From Pseudomonas chlororaphis subsp. chlororaphis (GTDB taxonomy: Bacteria; Pseudomonadota; Gammaproteobacteria; Pseudomonadales; Pseudomonadaceae): 64,000 nucleotides of DNA. The notes under the pieces were generated by a model, which was not told the origin of the DNA, searched no databases, and saw only the letters and a list, made by a program, of their open reading frames with translations. Positions within the stretch are counted from its first letter, which is position 1. Each line of letters opens with the position of its first letter. This document shows, one piece after another, positions 7,706-15,084 of the stretch. The stretch spans positions 1,612,001 to 1,676,000 of the forward strand of contig NZ_CP027712.1 of the NCBI RefSeq assembly GCF_003945765.1. The letters run 5' to 3'. Made by a program: the position numbers and the translations under genes.

Positions 7706-8074
7706 CTACTCGAGCAGATGGTAATCGTCACGGGTCCTTGGATCCGTGGTTCCACCTCGGCAGTTATGGCCGCGCATGGGCTTCAGTCCAGGAAGAAAGA
7801 CAAGAGCTTCCGCTTCGAAGGCGAACGACAAGGCTTGCATCGTGACCGGTCGCAATGCCCCTCGACCTTCTTCAAGTTTCCTGATTGCCTTAACTGAAAC
7901 CCCGGACCGGAATGCGAGTGCCTCTACTGACCAGCTCAGCATGGCGCGGGCAGCGGCGCAGTGGGCAGCCGAGAAGGACAGCGGTAAGTCATCAAATAAA
8001 GAGCCAGGTCCCCATTCGATTCCTGCCTCCTTTAACGCTCTGATCTGCTCGAGGTTGATAATTTTCCCAGTCAT
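7706..8074 (-). CDS. XRE-type helix-turn-helix regulator, LexA-box controlled
   Basis: This 122-residue protein has one HTH at about 42-75, with the family pattern ARAMLSWSVEALAFRSGVS followed by IRKLEEG. The adjoining ALSFAFEAEALVFLPG matches the C-terminal part of small Xre regulators that often sit at prophage ends. The N-terminal ~38 residues are an extension with no known motif. The start at 8074 is 18 bases downstream of a near-perfect LexA box on the same strand, so it should be induced by DNA damage. Its targets could be the prophage late or excision genes. No second repressor is visible in the window. Confidence 0.75.
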   Translation of the reverse strand: MTGKIINLEQIRALKEAGIEWGPGSLFDDLPLSFSAAHCAAARAMLSWSVEALAFRSGVSVKAIRKLEEGRGALRPVTMQALSFAFEAEALVFLPGLKPMRGHNCRGGTTDPRTRDDYHLLE

Positions 8075-8092
8075 CGCACAATCTCCAGATTA

Positions 8093-8108
8093 CTGTTTGT
8101 TTATACAG
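8093..8108 (-). promoter_or_regulatory. LexA (SOS) box upstream of the XRE gene
   Basis: CTG-N10-CAG with an AT-rich spacer, flanked by TA on both sides: TACTGTTTGTTTATACAGTA (8091-8110). This matches the extended gamma-proteobacterial LexA consensus closely. It lies 18 bases before the ATG at 8074, the same spacing as the LexA box before the methylase gene. Confidence 0.82.
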
Positions 8109-8354
8109 TAAAACACGCAAGCGGGAACGATTCTAGAGTCTCACGTGGTAACAGAAGGAGTTGTGGTGGTATGGAAATGGCCGGGGCGCAGATGAAGATG
8201 CGATGATCGGCTGGCAGGACGCGAGGATTGTTCAGGAAGCGGAGTGTCTAGGCGCAGGTGTCTGCTCAGTTCATACGGAGCCTGCGAAAACCAGAAACAG
8301 ACACCTTAACAGACACCTTGTTGACGCGGGGTAGGCCGGAGGCCTTGAAAATAG

Positions 8355-8402
8355 TGGAGCGGGTGAAGGGAATCGAACCCTCGTTATCAGCTTGGGAAGC
8401 TG
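8355..8402 (-). pseudogene. 3' part of a tRNA-Gly(CCC), att-site remnant
   Basis: Read on the minus strand, the sequence starts in an anticodon stem-loop (CAGCTTCCCAAGCTG, anticodon CCC). It continues through a T-arm with GGGTTCGATTCCC and an acceptor 3' half ending CGCTCCA. The 5' half of the tRNA (D-arm and acceptor 5' strand) is absent; unrelated sequence precedes it. Such fragments are left by integrases that use the 3' half of tRNA genes. By the usual geometry the element side is to the right (8403 onward) and the former chromosomal side to the left. Confidence 0.7.
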
Positions 8403-8443
8403 CGGCCTCGGAGTTTCGATAACTAGGACGTCTTTGGTTTAGC

Positions 8444-8471
8444 TTGACAATATTTTTTAGATCTTTAAACT
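8444..8471 (+). promoter_or_regulatory. Candidate sigma-70 promoter for the repeat-protein gene
   Basis: A perfect TTGACA (8444-8449), a 16-base AT-rich spacer, and TAAACT (8466-8471) as -10. It points toward the gene at 8651, leaving a leader of about 170 bases. It is judged by pattern only. Confidence 0.4.
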
Positions 8472-8650
8472 TTCAGCTAAGCCGGACTGGTCTCGTTCGG
8501 CGCTGCTGGCCTTGCGCGAATTCTTAGGATACGAGACCAAACTGCTTCAATCGCAATACTTATTCTTTTGATACGAAACTTGACCCTAGTCAGGTGCACC
8601 ACGGCTCGCCAGCTGCTGTACGAACTCTGTGCCCCTGTATGAGGTGTTTG

Positions 8651-9634
8651 ATGATTCGTATTCCCGTTACATCGGCCGACTTTGATAGCGGTCGCATCAA
8701 AAGCTCTATTTCCAAGCTTAGTAAGCACCATCCCGATCAGTCTGTTAAGCCAAAGCGTTCTTTCGCGCAGCAAACCTTTGCTCAAATCCTCGGATATGGC
8801 GGATACGAAGAGTTGCGCTCGCAGGCTAAACATAATGGACCCGCTTATTCCGGCCAATCGCTAGCAATAGAGCAATTCATTGCGCCAATTTCACTTCGTA
8901 TATCACGCTACTGGGGTGTGTCGTCCGATAAAGCGGAGCATGTTGCGGCCGCACTGGGACTCATCCATCTTGACGCATTCCGCGCCACAGCTCGAACAAT
9001 ACAGCAGCCGTTAATGCGAGAAAATCGCGTGAGCCCGCCTGGGCATTTGCCAAACCTCGGCATATCACCCGGACCAATTTTGGACGCTATTCGCCGGGCT
9101 ACAGTGATGCCATTGGCGCAGCTGGAAGCGTTTCAGGATGCAATGAAGTCAATGGTACACATTGCTGCGATTCAAGACGCAATGAAACCTTCGGCCGCGA
9201 TTGCTGCGATTCAAGACGCAATGAAACCTTCGGCCGCGATTGCTGCGATTCAAGACGCAATGAAACCTTCGGCCGCGATTGCTGCGATTCAAGACGCAAT
9301 GAAGCCTTCGGCGGCGATGGCTGCGATTCAAGACGCAATGAAGCCTTCGGCGGCGATGGCTGCGATTCAAGACGCAATGAAACCTTCGGCGGCGATGGCT
9401 GCGATTCAAGACGCAATGAAACCTTCGGCCGCGATTGCTGCGATTCAAGACGCAATGAAGCCTTCGGCGGCGATGGCTGCAATACAAGACGCACTGAAGC
9501 CCATGGCGCATATAGCTGCGCTTCAGGATGTGCTGAGACCTTCGGCCAAGATGGCAGCGATTCAGGATGCACTGAAGCCATTGGCGCGTATTACTTCAGA
9601 TCTAGACCGCGAGCGAATTCATAATGATGTTTAG
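8651..9634 (+). CDS. Prophage-end protein with twelve 13-residue repeats
   Basis: This 327-residue protein of unknown function starts at an ATG preceded by GAGGTG. Residues 1-60 are basic; FAQQTFAQILGYGGYEEL (about 41-58) resembles the small helical domain at the N terminus of several plasmid and prophage proteins that ends in 'HGYxxW/Y-xxL'. The middle (60-155) is helical without known motif. From about residue 160 to 315 it is a tandem array of the unit A-I-Q-D-A-M-K-P-S-A-A-[IM]-A, twelve copies, eight nearly identical. Each unit would form a short amphipathic helix broken at Lys-Pro. There is no signal peptide. It lies against the attachment site, a usual place for morons. Nothing shows the function; a solenoid, a multivalent binding surface or a surface/tail role are all open. 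Confidence 0.7.
   Translation: MIRIPVTSADFDSGRIKSSISKLSKHHPDQSVKPKRSFAQQTFAQILGYGGYEELRSQAKHNGPAYSGQSLAIEQFIAPISLRISRYWGVSSDKAEHVAAALGLIHLDAFRATARTIQQPLMRENRVSPPGHLPNLGISPGPILDAIRRATVMPLAQLEAFQDAMKSMVHIAAIQDAMKPSAAIAAIQDAMKPSAAIAAIQDAMKPSAAIAAIQDAMKPSAAMAAIQDAMKPSAAMAAIQDAMKPSAAMAAIQDAMKPSAAIAAIQDAMKPSAAMAAIQDALKPMAHIAALQDVLRPSAKMAAIQDALKPLARITSDLDRERIHNDV
9128..9595 (+). repeat. 39-bp in-frame tandem repeat, 12 copies
   Basis: Twelve head-to-tail 39-bp units without spacers. Units 2-9 (9167-9478) differ only at a few third positions and at an ATT/ATG codon, while units 1 and 10-12 are divergent. Two DNA subtypes alternate (GCCGCGATT and GCGGCGATG), indicating recent duplication or conversion of blocks. 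Unit length is a multiple of three, so copy-number changes keep the frame. Confidence 0.95.
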
Positions 9635-9741
9635 GGCAAATTTAGGGCAAGCTTGAGACCGCAATAGGCCGCTTGACGACAAAGGAACGAGCAGAAATTC
9701 CCGCTTTTGTTGGCCTTAAGCGGCCTGTGGCGACAACGGAA

Positions 9742-9768
9742 GGGGTTCGAATCCCTATCTCTCCGCCA
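9742..9768 (+). other. attR: 3' end of tRNA-Ser at the element boundary
   Basis: GGGGTTCGAATCCCTA followed by TCTCTCCGCCA is the T-arm, acceptor 3' strand and CCA of a tRNA-Ser. No matching GGAGAGA 5' half or anticodon arm precedes it. Such a 3' fragment is what an integrase leaves at the distal end. The chromosome therefore resumes at 9769, and an intact tRNA-Ser plus integrase is expected left of the window. AGGCCGCTT (around 9666) and AAGCGGCCT (around 9718) form an inverted repeat just upstream, and TTTAGGGCAA is doubled near 9632-9652. Confidence 0.75.
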
Positions 9769-9782
9769 TTATTGAAGTAGCC

Positions 9783-9818
9783 GAAGCCCCTGAAAACGTT
9801 AAAGTTTTCAGGGGCTTC
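9783..9818 (+). terminator. Terminator hairpin behind the tRNA-Ser 3' end
   Basis: GAAGCCCCTGAAAAC (9783-9797) pairs over 15 bp with GTTTTCAGGGGCTTC (9804-9818); the loop is GTTAAA. It lies 14 bases after the tRNA CCA end and was presumably the terminator of the original tRNA-Ser gene, now separated from it by the element. Confidence 0.8.
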
Positions 9819-9941
9819 GTCGTTTCTGGCTGTTTTTATTCCCCCGCTTGTTCCCCCATCTGGATTTCGAAAAGCTGACTGAGGGGCCACTCGATTCACA
9901 TCGAGCATACTTACCCTCCCGGTCAGCTCCAGCCCAATGAA

Positions 9942-12503
9942 TCACGCGGTCAGCGTATGGTCGGCCTCCCCGAACCAGGTGCGCACCAGATCGGGGCTGG
10001 GGGTGCCAGCGTGGTCAAGCACCGCCACATCGACGAAGTGCTTGCCATTGTTGGCGCCATCGGGATCCACCTGCACCGTGATGTCGCTGTCGGACTGCGC
10101 CAGTTGGACAAAGTCGGCTACATGGCTGGTGCCGCTGACGAAGTTGGCGTTGAGCAGCGTGGAGAGGTCGACGGTGTCACCTTCGGCAAAGTTGTAGTCG
10201 AGGATATGGTCGCCGCCTTCATTCGCGTTGAGGTAGGCGAACACGTCGGCTCCCGCGCGGTCGCTGAGCGTGTCCGCGAGCATGCTGCCCACCAGTGTGC
10301 CGCTGAATTCGCCGTGGAAGCTGACTTGGGTGCCGGCTTCGCCACCGTCGGTGACCTGGAAGTCTTCCGCCGAGTAGTGCCCCAGCAGGTTCACCTCGGC
10401 TCGATGTGCGCCGTCGCCCACCGTCAGCAGGCCATCGGCGCCAGAGGCGTTGGCGGTGTAGCTGAGCTGGGTGTTGGCGCCAAAAGCGAGATAGCCGAAC
10501 GTCAGCAAGTCATCGCTCTCGAGGCCGAGGATGCCGACCAGCGAGCCCGCTGCTTCAGCCTGGGCGATCACCAGCGAGCCCGCACCTTCGCCGTGAAAGG
10601 CGACGGAGGTGTGTGCGGCGCCAGCGAAGGTCAGGCTGGCATCGCCGTCGATGGTCGCGCTGCCATTGCCGGTCACGTCGGCCAGCAGGTGCAGGTCACC
10701 ACCGTTGGCCCACAGATGGCCAGTGTTTTCGACCGTGCTGACCACCGTCATGCCGCCTGTGCCTGTGGACTCCAGTACACCGCTGTTGGTGATGGTGTGG
10801 CTGCCGGTGTCGAGCACCAGACTGTTCAAACCGCTGGCCAGGACCAGCCCCGCATTGGCCAGGATCATTTGCCCGGCGCCCAACTGGCCGGCGCCGGAAA
10901 TGCGGTTGTCGACATTGGTCAGCACGGTGTTGGCGCTGCCGCCGAAAATCACGTTTTGCGCGTTGTCGGATAACAGCACCTGGCCGCCACCGGTCAAGGT
11001 TGCGCCACGGAACAGAATCTCAAGACGGGTCTCGTTGCCGGCGGAGCCGAGTTCGATGGTGCCGCTGTTATCGATGCTGCCACCGAACGGCATGATCGCG
11101 CCGTCGGCAATGGTGAGGGGCCCGGTGTTTTGGGTAAGCGGGTCCCTATCGAACTGGAAGTTCGCTTCGCTCAGGTCCGCTGCATCGACACCTCTCAAGG
11201 TGACCGTCTGGCCGGAGCCGATGCTGACCAGGGCATTACCGTTTACGTCGTTGCTGATGCTCAAGTCAGCGAAGGCGGTGACGCCTGTGAAGCCGATCAA
11301 GTCGATCTTGTCCGCCGTGACGTCGAAATTGTAGATCTGGTTGTTACCGATTGGCTGGGCGAAGACGAACGTGTCGGCACCGGACGAACCGGTCAGGTTA
11401 TCATCAGCGGACAAGGCGAAGACCGGCGAGCCTGGGGCATAGACTTCGACGTTGTTGAACACGTAGGCGCTTGTGGTGCTGCCGTCACTGTTGCTCCAGT
11501 ACATGTTGACATCAAGTACCAACGCACCTGCGAAGTCGCTTGGGGTTGTCACGGTCAAGGCGCCGGGATCGTTGGTCTGCAAGGTCCAGGTGCAGTCGCC
11601 ATTGCCGTCGGTCGCCTGAACGTCCATAACGTAGGCGTTGTCGCCGTCGGTGCCACCGACATCCTGGGCATTCTTGTAATCGGGCGCCGAATTGAATGTC
11701 AGCGCTCCGCTCGAACTGATCGAGAATTTGCCGAATTCCGTCCCGGCCGTATTCAGGATCGAGTAGCCCAGCGTCTGCGTTGGTAGATCAGCATCGGTCG
11801 CCCCCACCGTCGTGACTGCCGTGGTGTTCTCCGCCATGTTGACCGAAGCCGTTGCACCACCATCGTTGGAGGTGATAATCGGCAAGTCATTGCTGCCGGC
11901 AATATGCACGTTGACCGAAGTGAGGGTGCCGTCGGCACTGCTCACCGTGAAGATATCGGTGTAGGTGGTGCCGGCGGCGAACTCGTTGTGGGCGGAGTCG
12001 ACGACGTAGGTCCAGGCACCGTTGGTGCCGATGGAGAACTTGCCGTAGTTGCCGCTGGTGTCGGTTTGTGTCTGGAAGCTTTCCGGGCTGTCGATATCGC
12101 TGACGGTCAGGCTACCGCCGGTGGTCAGCGGAGCATTGGTTTCGCTCAGCGTGACACTGGCCGAGGACAGCACGGCGGCGTCGTTGGTACCGGTGACTGT
12201 CGCGGTCACCAGTTGGGTATCCACGCCACCCAAGCTATCGCTGACCTGTACGCTGAACACTTCGTCGTGACTTTCGCCCGCTTTGAGCGATTGCACCACA
12301 CTGGCAACGCCATCGGTGCCGTTGGCCAGGGTGTAGGTCCATTGGCCGGTGCCGTCGACGGTAATTGAGCCATAGCTGCCAGTTGGCGAGCCATTGATGC
12401 TCCAGGTGGCCGTGGCAGCGTGATTGATCTCGGTCGAGCTGAACTGGCCGCTGTCCGTGCCGGCGCTGATTCGGCCCAATGAGCTGAAACCCTTATGCGG
12501 CAA
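9942..12503 (-). CDS. VCBS/RTX-type large adhesin, probably missing its 5' end
   Basis: This 853-residue Ca-binding-type surface or secreted protein is rich in D, G, S, T and N with no cysteine-rich or enzymatic part. Residues ~10-105 and ~110-210 look like VCBS units (GSYGSITVDGTGQWTY, then KFSIGTNGAWTYVVD). Around 215-310 there is a cadherin-like unit. A middle beta-helical part follows. The C terminus (about 755-853) has a type I secretion pattern: LVGSMLADTLSDRAGADVF, then DHILDYNFAEGDTVDLS. No signal peptide is seen. The protein starts abruptly within a VCBS unit, and a bidirectional terminator lies just upstream, so it may be the 3' remnant of a longer adhesin. No ABC/HlyD/TolC exporter is nearby. 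Confidence 0.75.
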   Translation of the reverse strand: MPHKGFSSLGRISAGTDSGQFSSTEINHAATATWSINGSPTGSYGSITVDGTGQWTYTLANGTDGVASVVQSLKAGESHDEVFSVQVSDSLGGVDTQLVTATVTGTNDAAVLSSASVTLSETNAPLTTGGSLTVSDIDSPESFQTQTDTSGNYGKFSIGTNGAWTYVVDSAHNEFAAGTTYTDIFTVSSADGTLTSVNVHIAGSNDLPIITSNDGGATASVNMAENTTAVTTVGATDADLPTQTLGYSILNTAGTEFGKFSISSSGALTFNSAPDYKNAQDVGGTDGDNAYVMDVQATDGNGDCTWTLQTNDPGALTVTTPSDFAGALVLDVNMYWSNSDGSTTSAYVFNNVEVYAPGSPVFALSADDNLTGSSGADTFVFAQPIGNNQIYNFDVTADKIDLIGFTGVTAFADLSISNDVNGNALVSIGSGQTVTLRGVDAADLSEANFQFDRDPLTQNTGPLTIADGAIMPFGGSIDNSGTIELGSAGNETRLEILFRGATLTGGGQVLLSDNAQNVIFGGSANTVLTNVDNRISGAGQLGAGQMILANAGLVLASGLNSLVLDTGSHTITNSGVLESTGTGGMTVVSTVENTGHLWANGGDLHLLADVTGNGSATIDGDASLTFAGAAHTSVAFHGEGAGSLVIAQAEAAGSLVGILGLESDDLLTFGYLAFGANTQLSYTANASGADGLLTVGDGAHRAEVNLLGHYSAEDFQVTDGGEAGTQVSFHGEFSGTLVGSMLADTLSDRAGADVFAYLNANEGGDHILDYNFAEGDTVDLSTLLNANFVSGTSHVADFVQLAQSDSDITVQVDPDGANNGKHFVDVAVLDHAGTPSPDLVRTWFGEADHTLTA

Positions 12504-12557
12504 GGGCTGGTTGGGTCATGCCGATGCTGGATACCTGCAAGTTGCAGCGTCAGTTGT

Positions 12558-12597
12558 TAAAAAAACGCCAGAGCAATTTTCTGGCGGGCTTTTTTCA
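12558..12597. terminator. Bidirectional intrinsic terminator
   Basis: CGCCAGA (12566-12572) pairs with TCTGGCG (12580-12586); A-run on the left (12559-12565) and T-run on the right (12590-12595). It fits termination on both strands. It lies about 55 bases upstream of the adhesin's first ATG on the minus strand, an odd place for a gene's leader. Confidence 0.75.
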
Positions 12598-12755
12598 TAC
12601 TGTCCGGACTTCAATGTCTAGGAGGCCTCCCTGAATAGGGCCGCCCTGTTCAGCGCTTTGAGAAACGTCTGATATTCGCCTCCAGGAGTTTTGCCTAGCC
12701 TGATCCGTATTCAATGAACGGGCCGCGGCATATTCAAGTGAGCAAGGAGGTGGAT

Positions 12756-13244
12756 ATGAATAGGCAGAATGCACAGGCCGGCACAACGCCGGAGACAGCA
12801 GGCTTCAACACCGGCGTAAGCATGGATGACGAGATGTTTCGCGCTATCCGGGTCGGCTCCGCCGTGTCGTTGCTAGAGGTGCTTGGCAGGCTCATGGACC
12901 TAGCTGGCGACAATGAACAAATCGCACGACGGCTCATCGACGACGTAAGGACCTACCAGATCAAAGACCTCGAGCTGTTGCGGACGTACTGCACACAAAA
13001 CGATCGGCAGGCCATTGCCAGGCTGTGCCACAAGATGGCGGGTGCAGCTTGTGTATTGAAGTACCAGCCGCTGATTTCCAGCTGCCAGCAGCTGAGGGAC
13101 GTCAGTCTCGCGGGGACCTGGCCGGTGCTGTTGGAAAGGGTGCAGTTGGTCGAGCAGGCGTTGCTCAACCTCAAGGACATCTGTCTTGTAGCCATACAGG
13201 ATGATGGGCCAATCAATCTGAGAGAACTGCCTCGTGAGCGCTGA
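12756..13244 (+). CDS. Stand-alone Hpt (histidine phosphotransfer) protein
   Basis: This 162-residue protein starts at an ATG behind a strong AAGGAGGTG. Residues ~75-150 show the Hpt pattern: LCHKMAGAACVL with His92 as phospho-acceptor, followed by helices with CQQLRDV. The N-terminal 40 residues carry no motif. It would relay phosphate between a hybrid sensor kinase and a response regulator. The converging response-regulator gene 110 bases away is the obvious partner, and the fimbrial cluster beyond it the probable output. The kinase is not in the window. Confidence 0.78.
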   Translation: MNRQNAQAGTTPETAGFNTGVSMDDEMFRAIRVGSAVSLLEVLGRLMDLAGDNEQIARRLIDDVRTYQIKDLELLRTYCTQNDRQAIARLCHKMAGAACVLKYQPLISSCQQLRDVSLAGTWPVLLERVQLVEQALLNLKDICLVAIQDDGPINLRELPRER

Positions 13245-13353
13245 TTCCTCTGCTGCTCTAAGGGAGTAGTACTCGATGTCCCGTCGCAAAACCGATAAGA
13301 CGTCGATTCTGAAACGGACAGATGTCCATGCGCTGCTGGGTTTCGCAAGAGGC

Positions 13354-13983
13354 CTATATGATTCCTTTCTGCCTGGCTATTTCAATCAGGGCCAGAAGGT
13401 TGGTGGTGTTGAATTTCTTCAAGAGTCTGACTTTGTAAGTGCTGACCGTTTTATGACTGATAAGCAGAGTCGCTGCAATCTCCCTATTGTTAAGACCCTG
13501 TGCCAATAACCTTAATGTGGTGATTTCCCTGTTGGTCAGTTGGGAAGCGGCAATGCTTTGCATCTGGTTGGTGTGAATGCTTTCCTGCAACAGGAGCAGA
13601 GAACTTTCAGGAAAATAGGTATGCCCCGATAACAGTGCCTTTACTGCATCTCCGACCTCATCCAGCGCTTCGTCCTTGCAAATGAAGCCTGCGGCGCCTC
13701 CATGCAAACAACGTACAGCAAAATTTTTTGAGTCGCTGGAAGTCAATATTAGTGTTTTTACCAGGAAGTTATTTGCCTTGAAGTGAGTGAGTACCGATAA
13801 CCCGTCCAGTTGCGGTAGATCGAGGTCAAGTATCACCAGATCCGGTTTGTGTGTGCGAACGACTTGAATGGCATCGACGCCATTGTCTGCCTCGGCGGCG
13901 ATTTGGTGACCGTTACGTTCAAGTATGACTTTCAATGCAACCCTGACCAGGGGGTGGTCGTCGACTATTACTATGGATCCCAT
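13354..13983 (-). CDS. NarL/BvgA-family response regulator next to the fimbrial cluster
   Basis: This 209-residue regulator has two domains. The receiver has Asp8/Asp9 and the phospho-acceptor Asp53 in VILDLDLPQLDG, with the conserved Thr/Ser in LILTSS and Lys in GFICKD. The LuxR-type HTH spans about 145-205 (LTNREITTLRLLAQGLNNREIA, then HKTVSTYK). It resembles BvgA/EvgA/RocA1-type regulators that control fimbriae and virulence genes. It is divergent from the fimbrin gene across a 513-base intergenic region, so it probably binds there. The sequence is more AT-rich than the core genes. Confidence 0.85.
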   Translation of the reverse strand: MGSIVIVDDHPLVRVALKVILERNGHQIAAEADNGVDAIQVVRTHKPDLVILDLDLPQLDGLSVLTHFKANNFLVKTLILTSSDSKNFAVRCLHGGAAGFICKDEALDEVGDAVKALLSGHTYFPESSLLLLQESIHTNQMQSIAASQLTNREITTLRLLAQGLNNREIAATLLISHKTVSTYKVRLLKKFNTTNLLALIEIARQKGII

Positions 13984-14496
13984 AGTGTGCTCTCTCTATA
14001 TTGATTGTGCGTACAGGTTTTATATTTCTACTCTCTATATCAATTCTTCTCATTGAGGTTTGGCCTTTTGTCGGCGCTCACTGCGCAGGCCGGCGGGGTA
14101 GACTCCTTTCATTTTTTATTGAATAGCTAGTTAGCCTGGCTCAGGCTGCTGCGATGCGAACACTTGGCAGAGTTCAGCTAAACGCGTTGAAGAAGTACAC
14201 AGTCTTGTCTCATAAGTAAAGGCGAAATCAATGGGCGGTTTATTAAGATATTTCTGATGGGTGCTTCGGCCGTCTCTCAATTCAAATTCGAAGGCTGATC
14301 GGTAAGCTATGGCTTCCTTTGGATGCCCTTCATGGGGTGCCAGGGGAGCTTGCTATTGTTGTCGACCAATCGACTTAGACTTTGAATGAGAGAGGCTTGG
14401 GCTGCTATGGGTGGCGTGATTTGGCCATGGCTGGACCATGAGGGCGATCAACTAGATTGCACTTCTTTTGCCGATCAACGTGAACAAGGAAATCAC
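13984..14496. promoter_or_regulatory. Divergent regulatory region between response regulator and fimbrin gene
   Basis: This AT-rich stretch of 513 bases has no convincing gene. CTCTCTATAT occurs twice, at 13992-14001 and 14031-14040, spaced 39 bases apart (near four helix turns), close to the regulator start; these could be operator half-sites. The fimbrin leader at the right end carries AAGGAAATCAC before ATG 14497. A long untranslated leader or unrecognised sRNA is possible. Exact promoters could not be set. Confidence 0.5.
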
Positions 14497-15060
14497 ATGA
14501 AACGAACATCTTTACTATCCCTGGCAACTTCCAGCTTGATGCTTGCCGCACTTGTTCCTTCGTTATCTCATGCCACTGATGGCGTGGTTAACTTTTCTGG
14601 CAGCATCACTGACGTGACTTGTAATATCAACGGCAATGCGCCCGGTGAAAATAACATCACCAACGTGGAACTGGGACGGATCTCTCCTTCGGTCTTCAAG
14701 GCCATTGGCAATGCTTCTCCGTTCAAGAGCTTCCAGTTGGTGCTCTCCGGTGCGCAATGTACCGATGGAACCAAGGTTGTCGTTGATTTTGACCAGGTGG
14801 GCAACGTCGACGTGGCGACCGGGAACCTCAAGCTGATCGGTTCGGCGCCTGCAACCGGTGTGCAGATTCAGGTGTACAACGATGATGTCGCTGATGGCAC
14901 GAAAGTCCCACTTGGTCAGTCGGAAACCACGCCACAGGTCGCCACTGTTGCCGGCAATACGGCAACCCTGAAGTTCAAGGCGAACTATGTTGCCACCGCG
15001 GCTAGCGTTGGCCCGGGTTCGGGTAACTCCTTCGTTCGATACACCCTGTCGTATAAGTAA
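14497..15060 (+). CDS. Major fimbrial subunit (CupB1-like)
   Basis: This 187-residue secreted protein has a signal peptide of about 25 residues (MKRTSLLSLATSSLMLAALV, cleavage after SHA). The mature part begins with the type-1 fimbrin pattern VNFSGSITDVTCNIN. A Cys pair lies about 40 residues apart (VTCNI and GAQCTDG), and the protein ends in FVRYTLSYK with the penultimate Tyr expected of donor strands recognised by chaperones. It would polymerise at the cell surface through the usher. It is the first gene of the cluster; the chaperone starts 24 bases later. The ATG at 14497 has AAGGAAA; upstream in-frame ATGs would destroy the signal peptide. Confidence 0.88.
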   Translation: MKRTSLLSLATSSLMLAALVPSLSHATDGVVNFSGSITDVTCNINGNAPGENNITNVELGRISPSVFKAIGNASPFKSFQLVLSGAQCTDGTKVVVDFDQVGNVDVATGNLKLIGSAPATGVQIQVYNDDVADGTKVPLGQSETTPQVATVAGNTATLKFKANYVATAASVGPGSGNSFVRYTLSYK

Positions 15061-15084
15061 AGGCCAACGCCCGAGGAGTGATTC

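Larger units (their letters stand above)
8111..8650. other. Gene-free stretch between the XRE gene and the repeat-protein gene
   Basis: This stretch of about 540 bases holds the tRNA-Gly fragment (8355-8402) and two close copies of ACAGACACCTT around 8297-8325. A likely sigma-70 promoter lies at 8444-8471. The base composition shifts to AT-rich after 8440. No coding frame is convincing here. Confidence 0.45.

Noticed and set aside
7746..8111. 121-codon plus-strand frame opposite the XRE gene
   Set aside because: Its minus-strand partner has a clear HTH and a LexA box; the plus frame has neither.
9099..9581. Minus-strand repetitive frames opposite the 39-bp array
   Set aside because: A 39-bp repeat keeps all frames open; the plus-strand frame has the ribosome site, the start and the better residue pattern.
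9128..9595. CRISPR array
   Set aside because: Units abut without unique spacers and stay in one coding frame.
9642..9908. Minus-strand frame with the GGEIGIRTP segment
   Set aside because: This is the well-known spurious frame antisense to tRNA-Ser/Leu 3' ends and the att site, not a gene.
9957..10973. Plus-strand frames opposite the adhesin
   Set aside because: Low-complexity Val/Gly/Ala shadow of the repetitive adhesin gene.
13276..13509. 77-codon plus-strand frame between Hpt and response regulator
   Set aside because: Mostly antisense to the 3' end of the response regulator; no ribosome site or motif.
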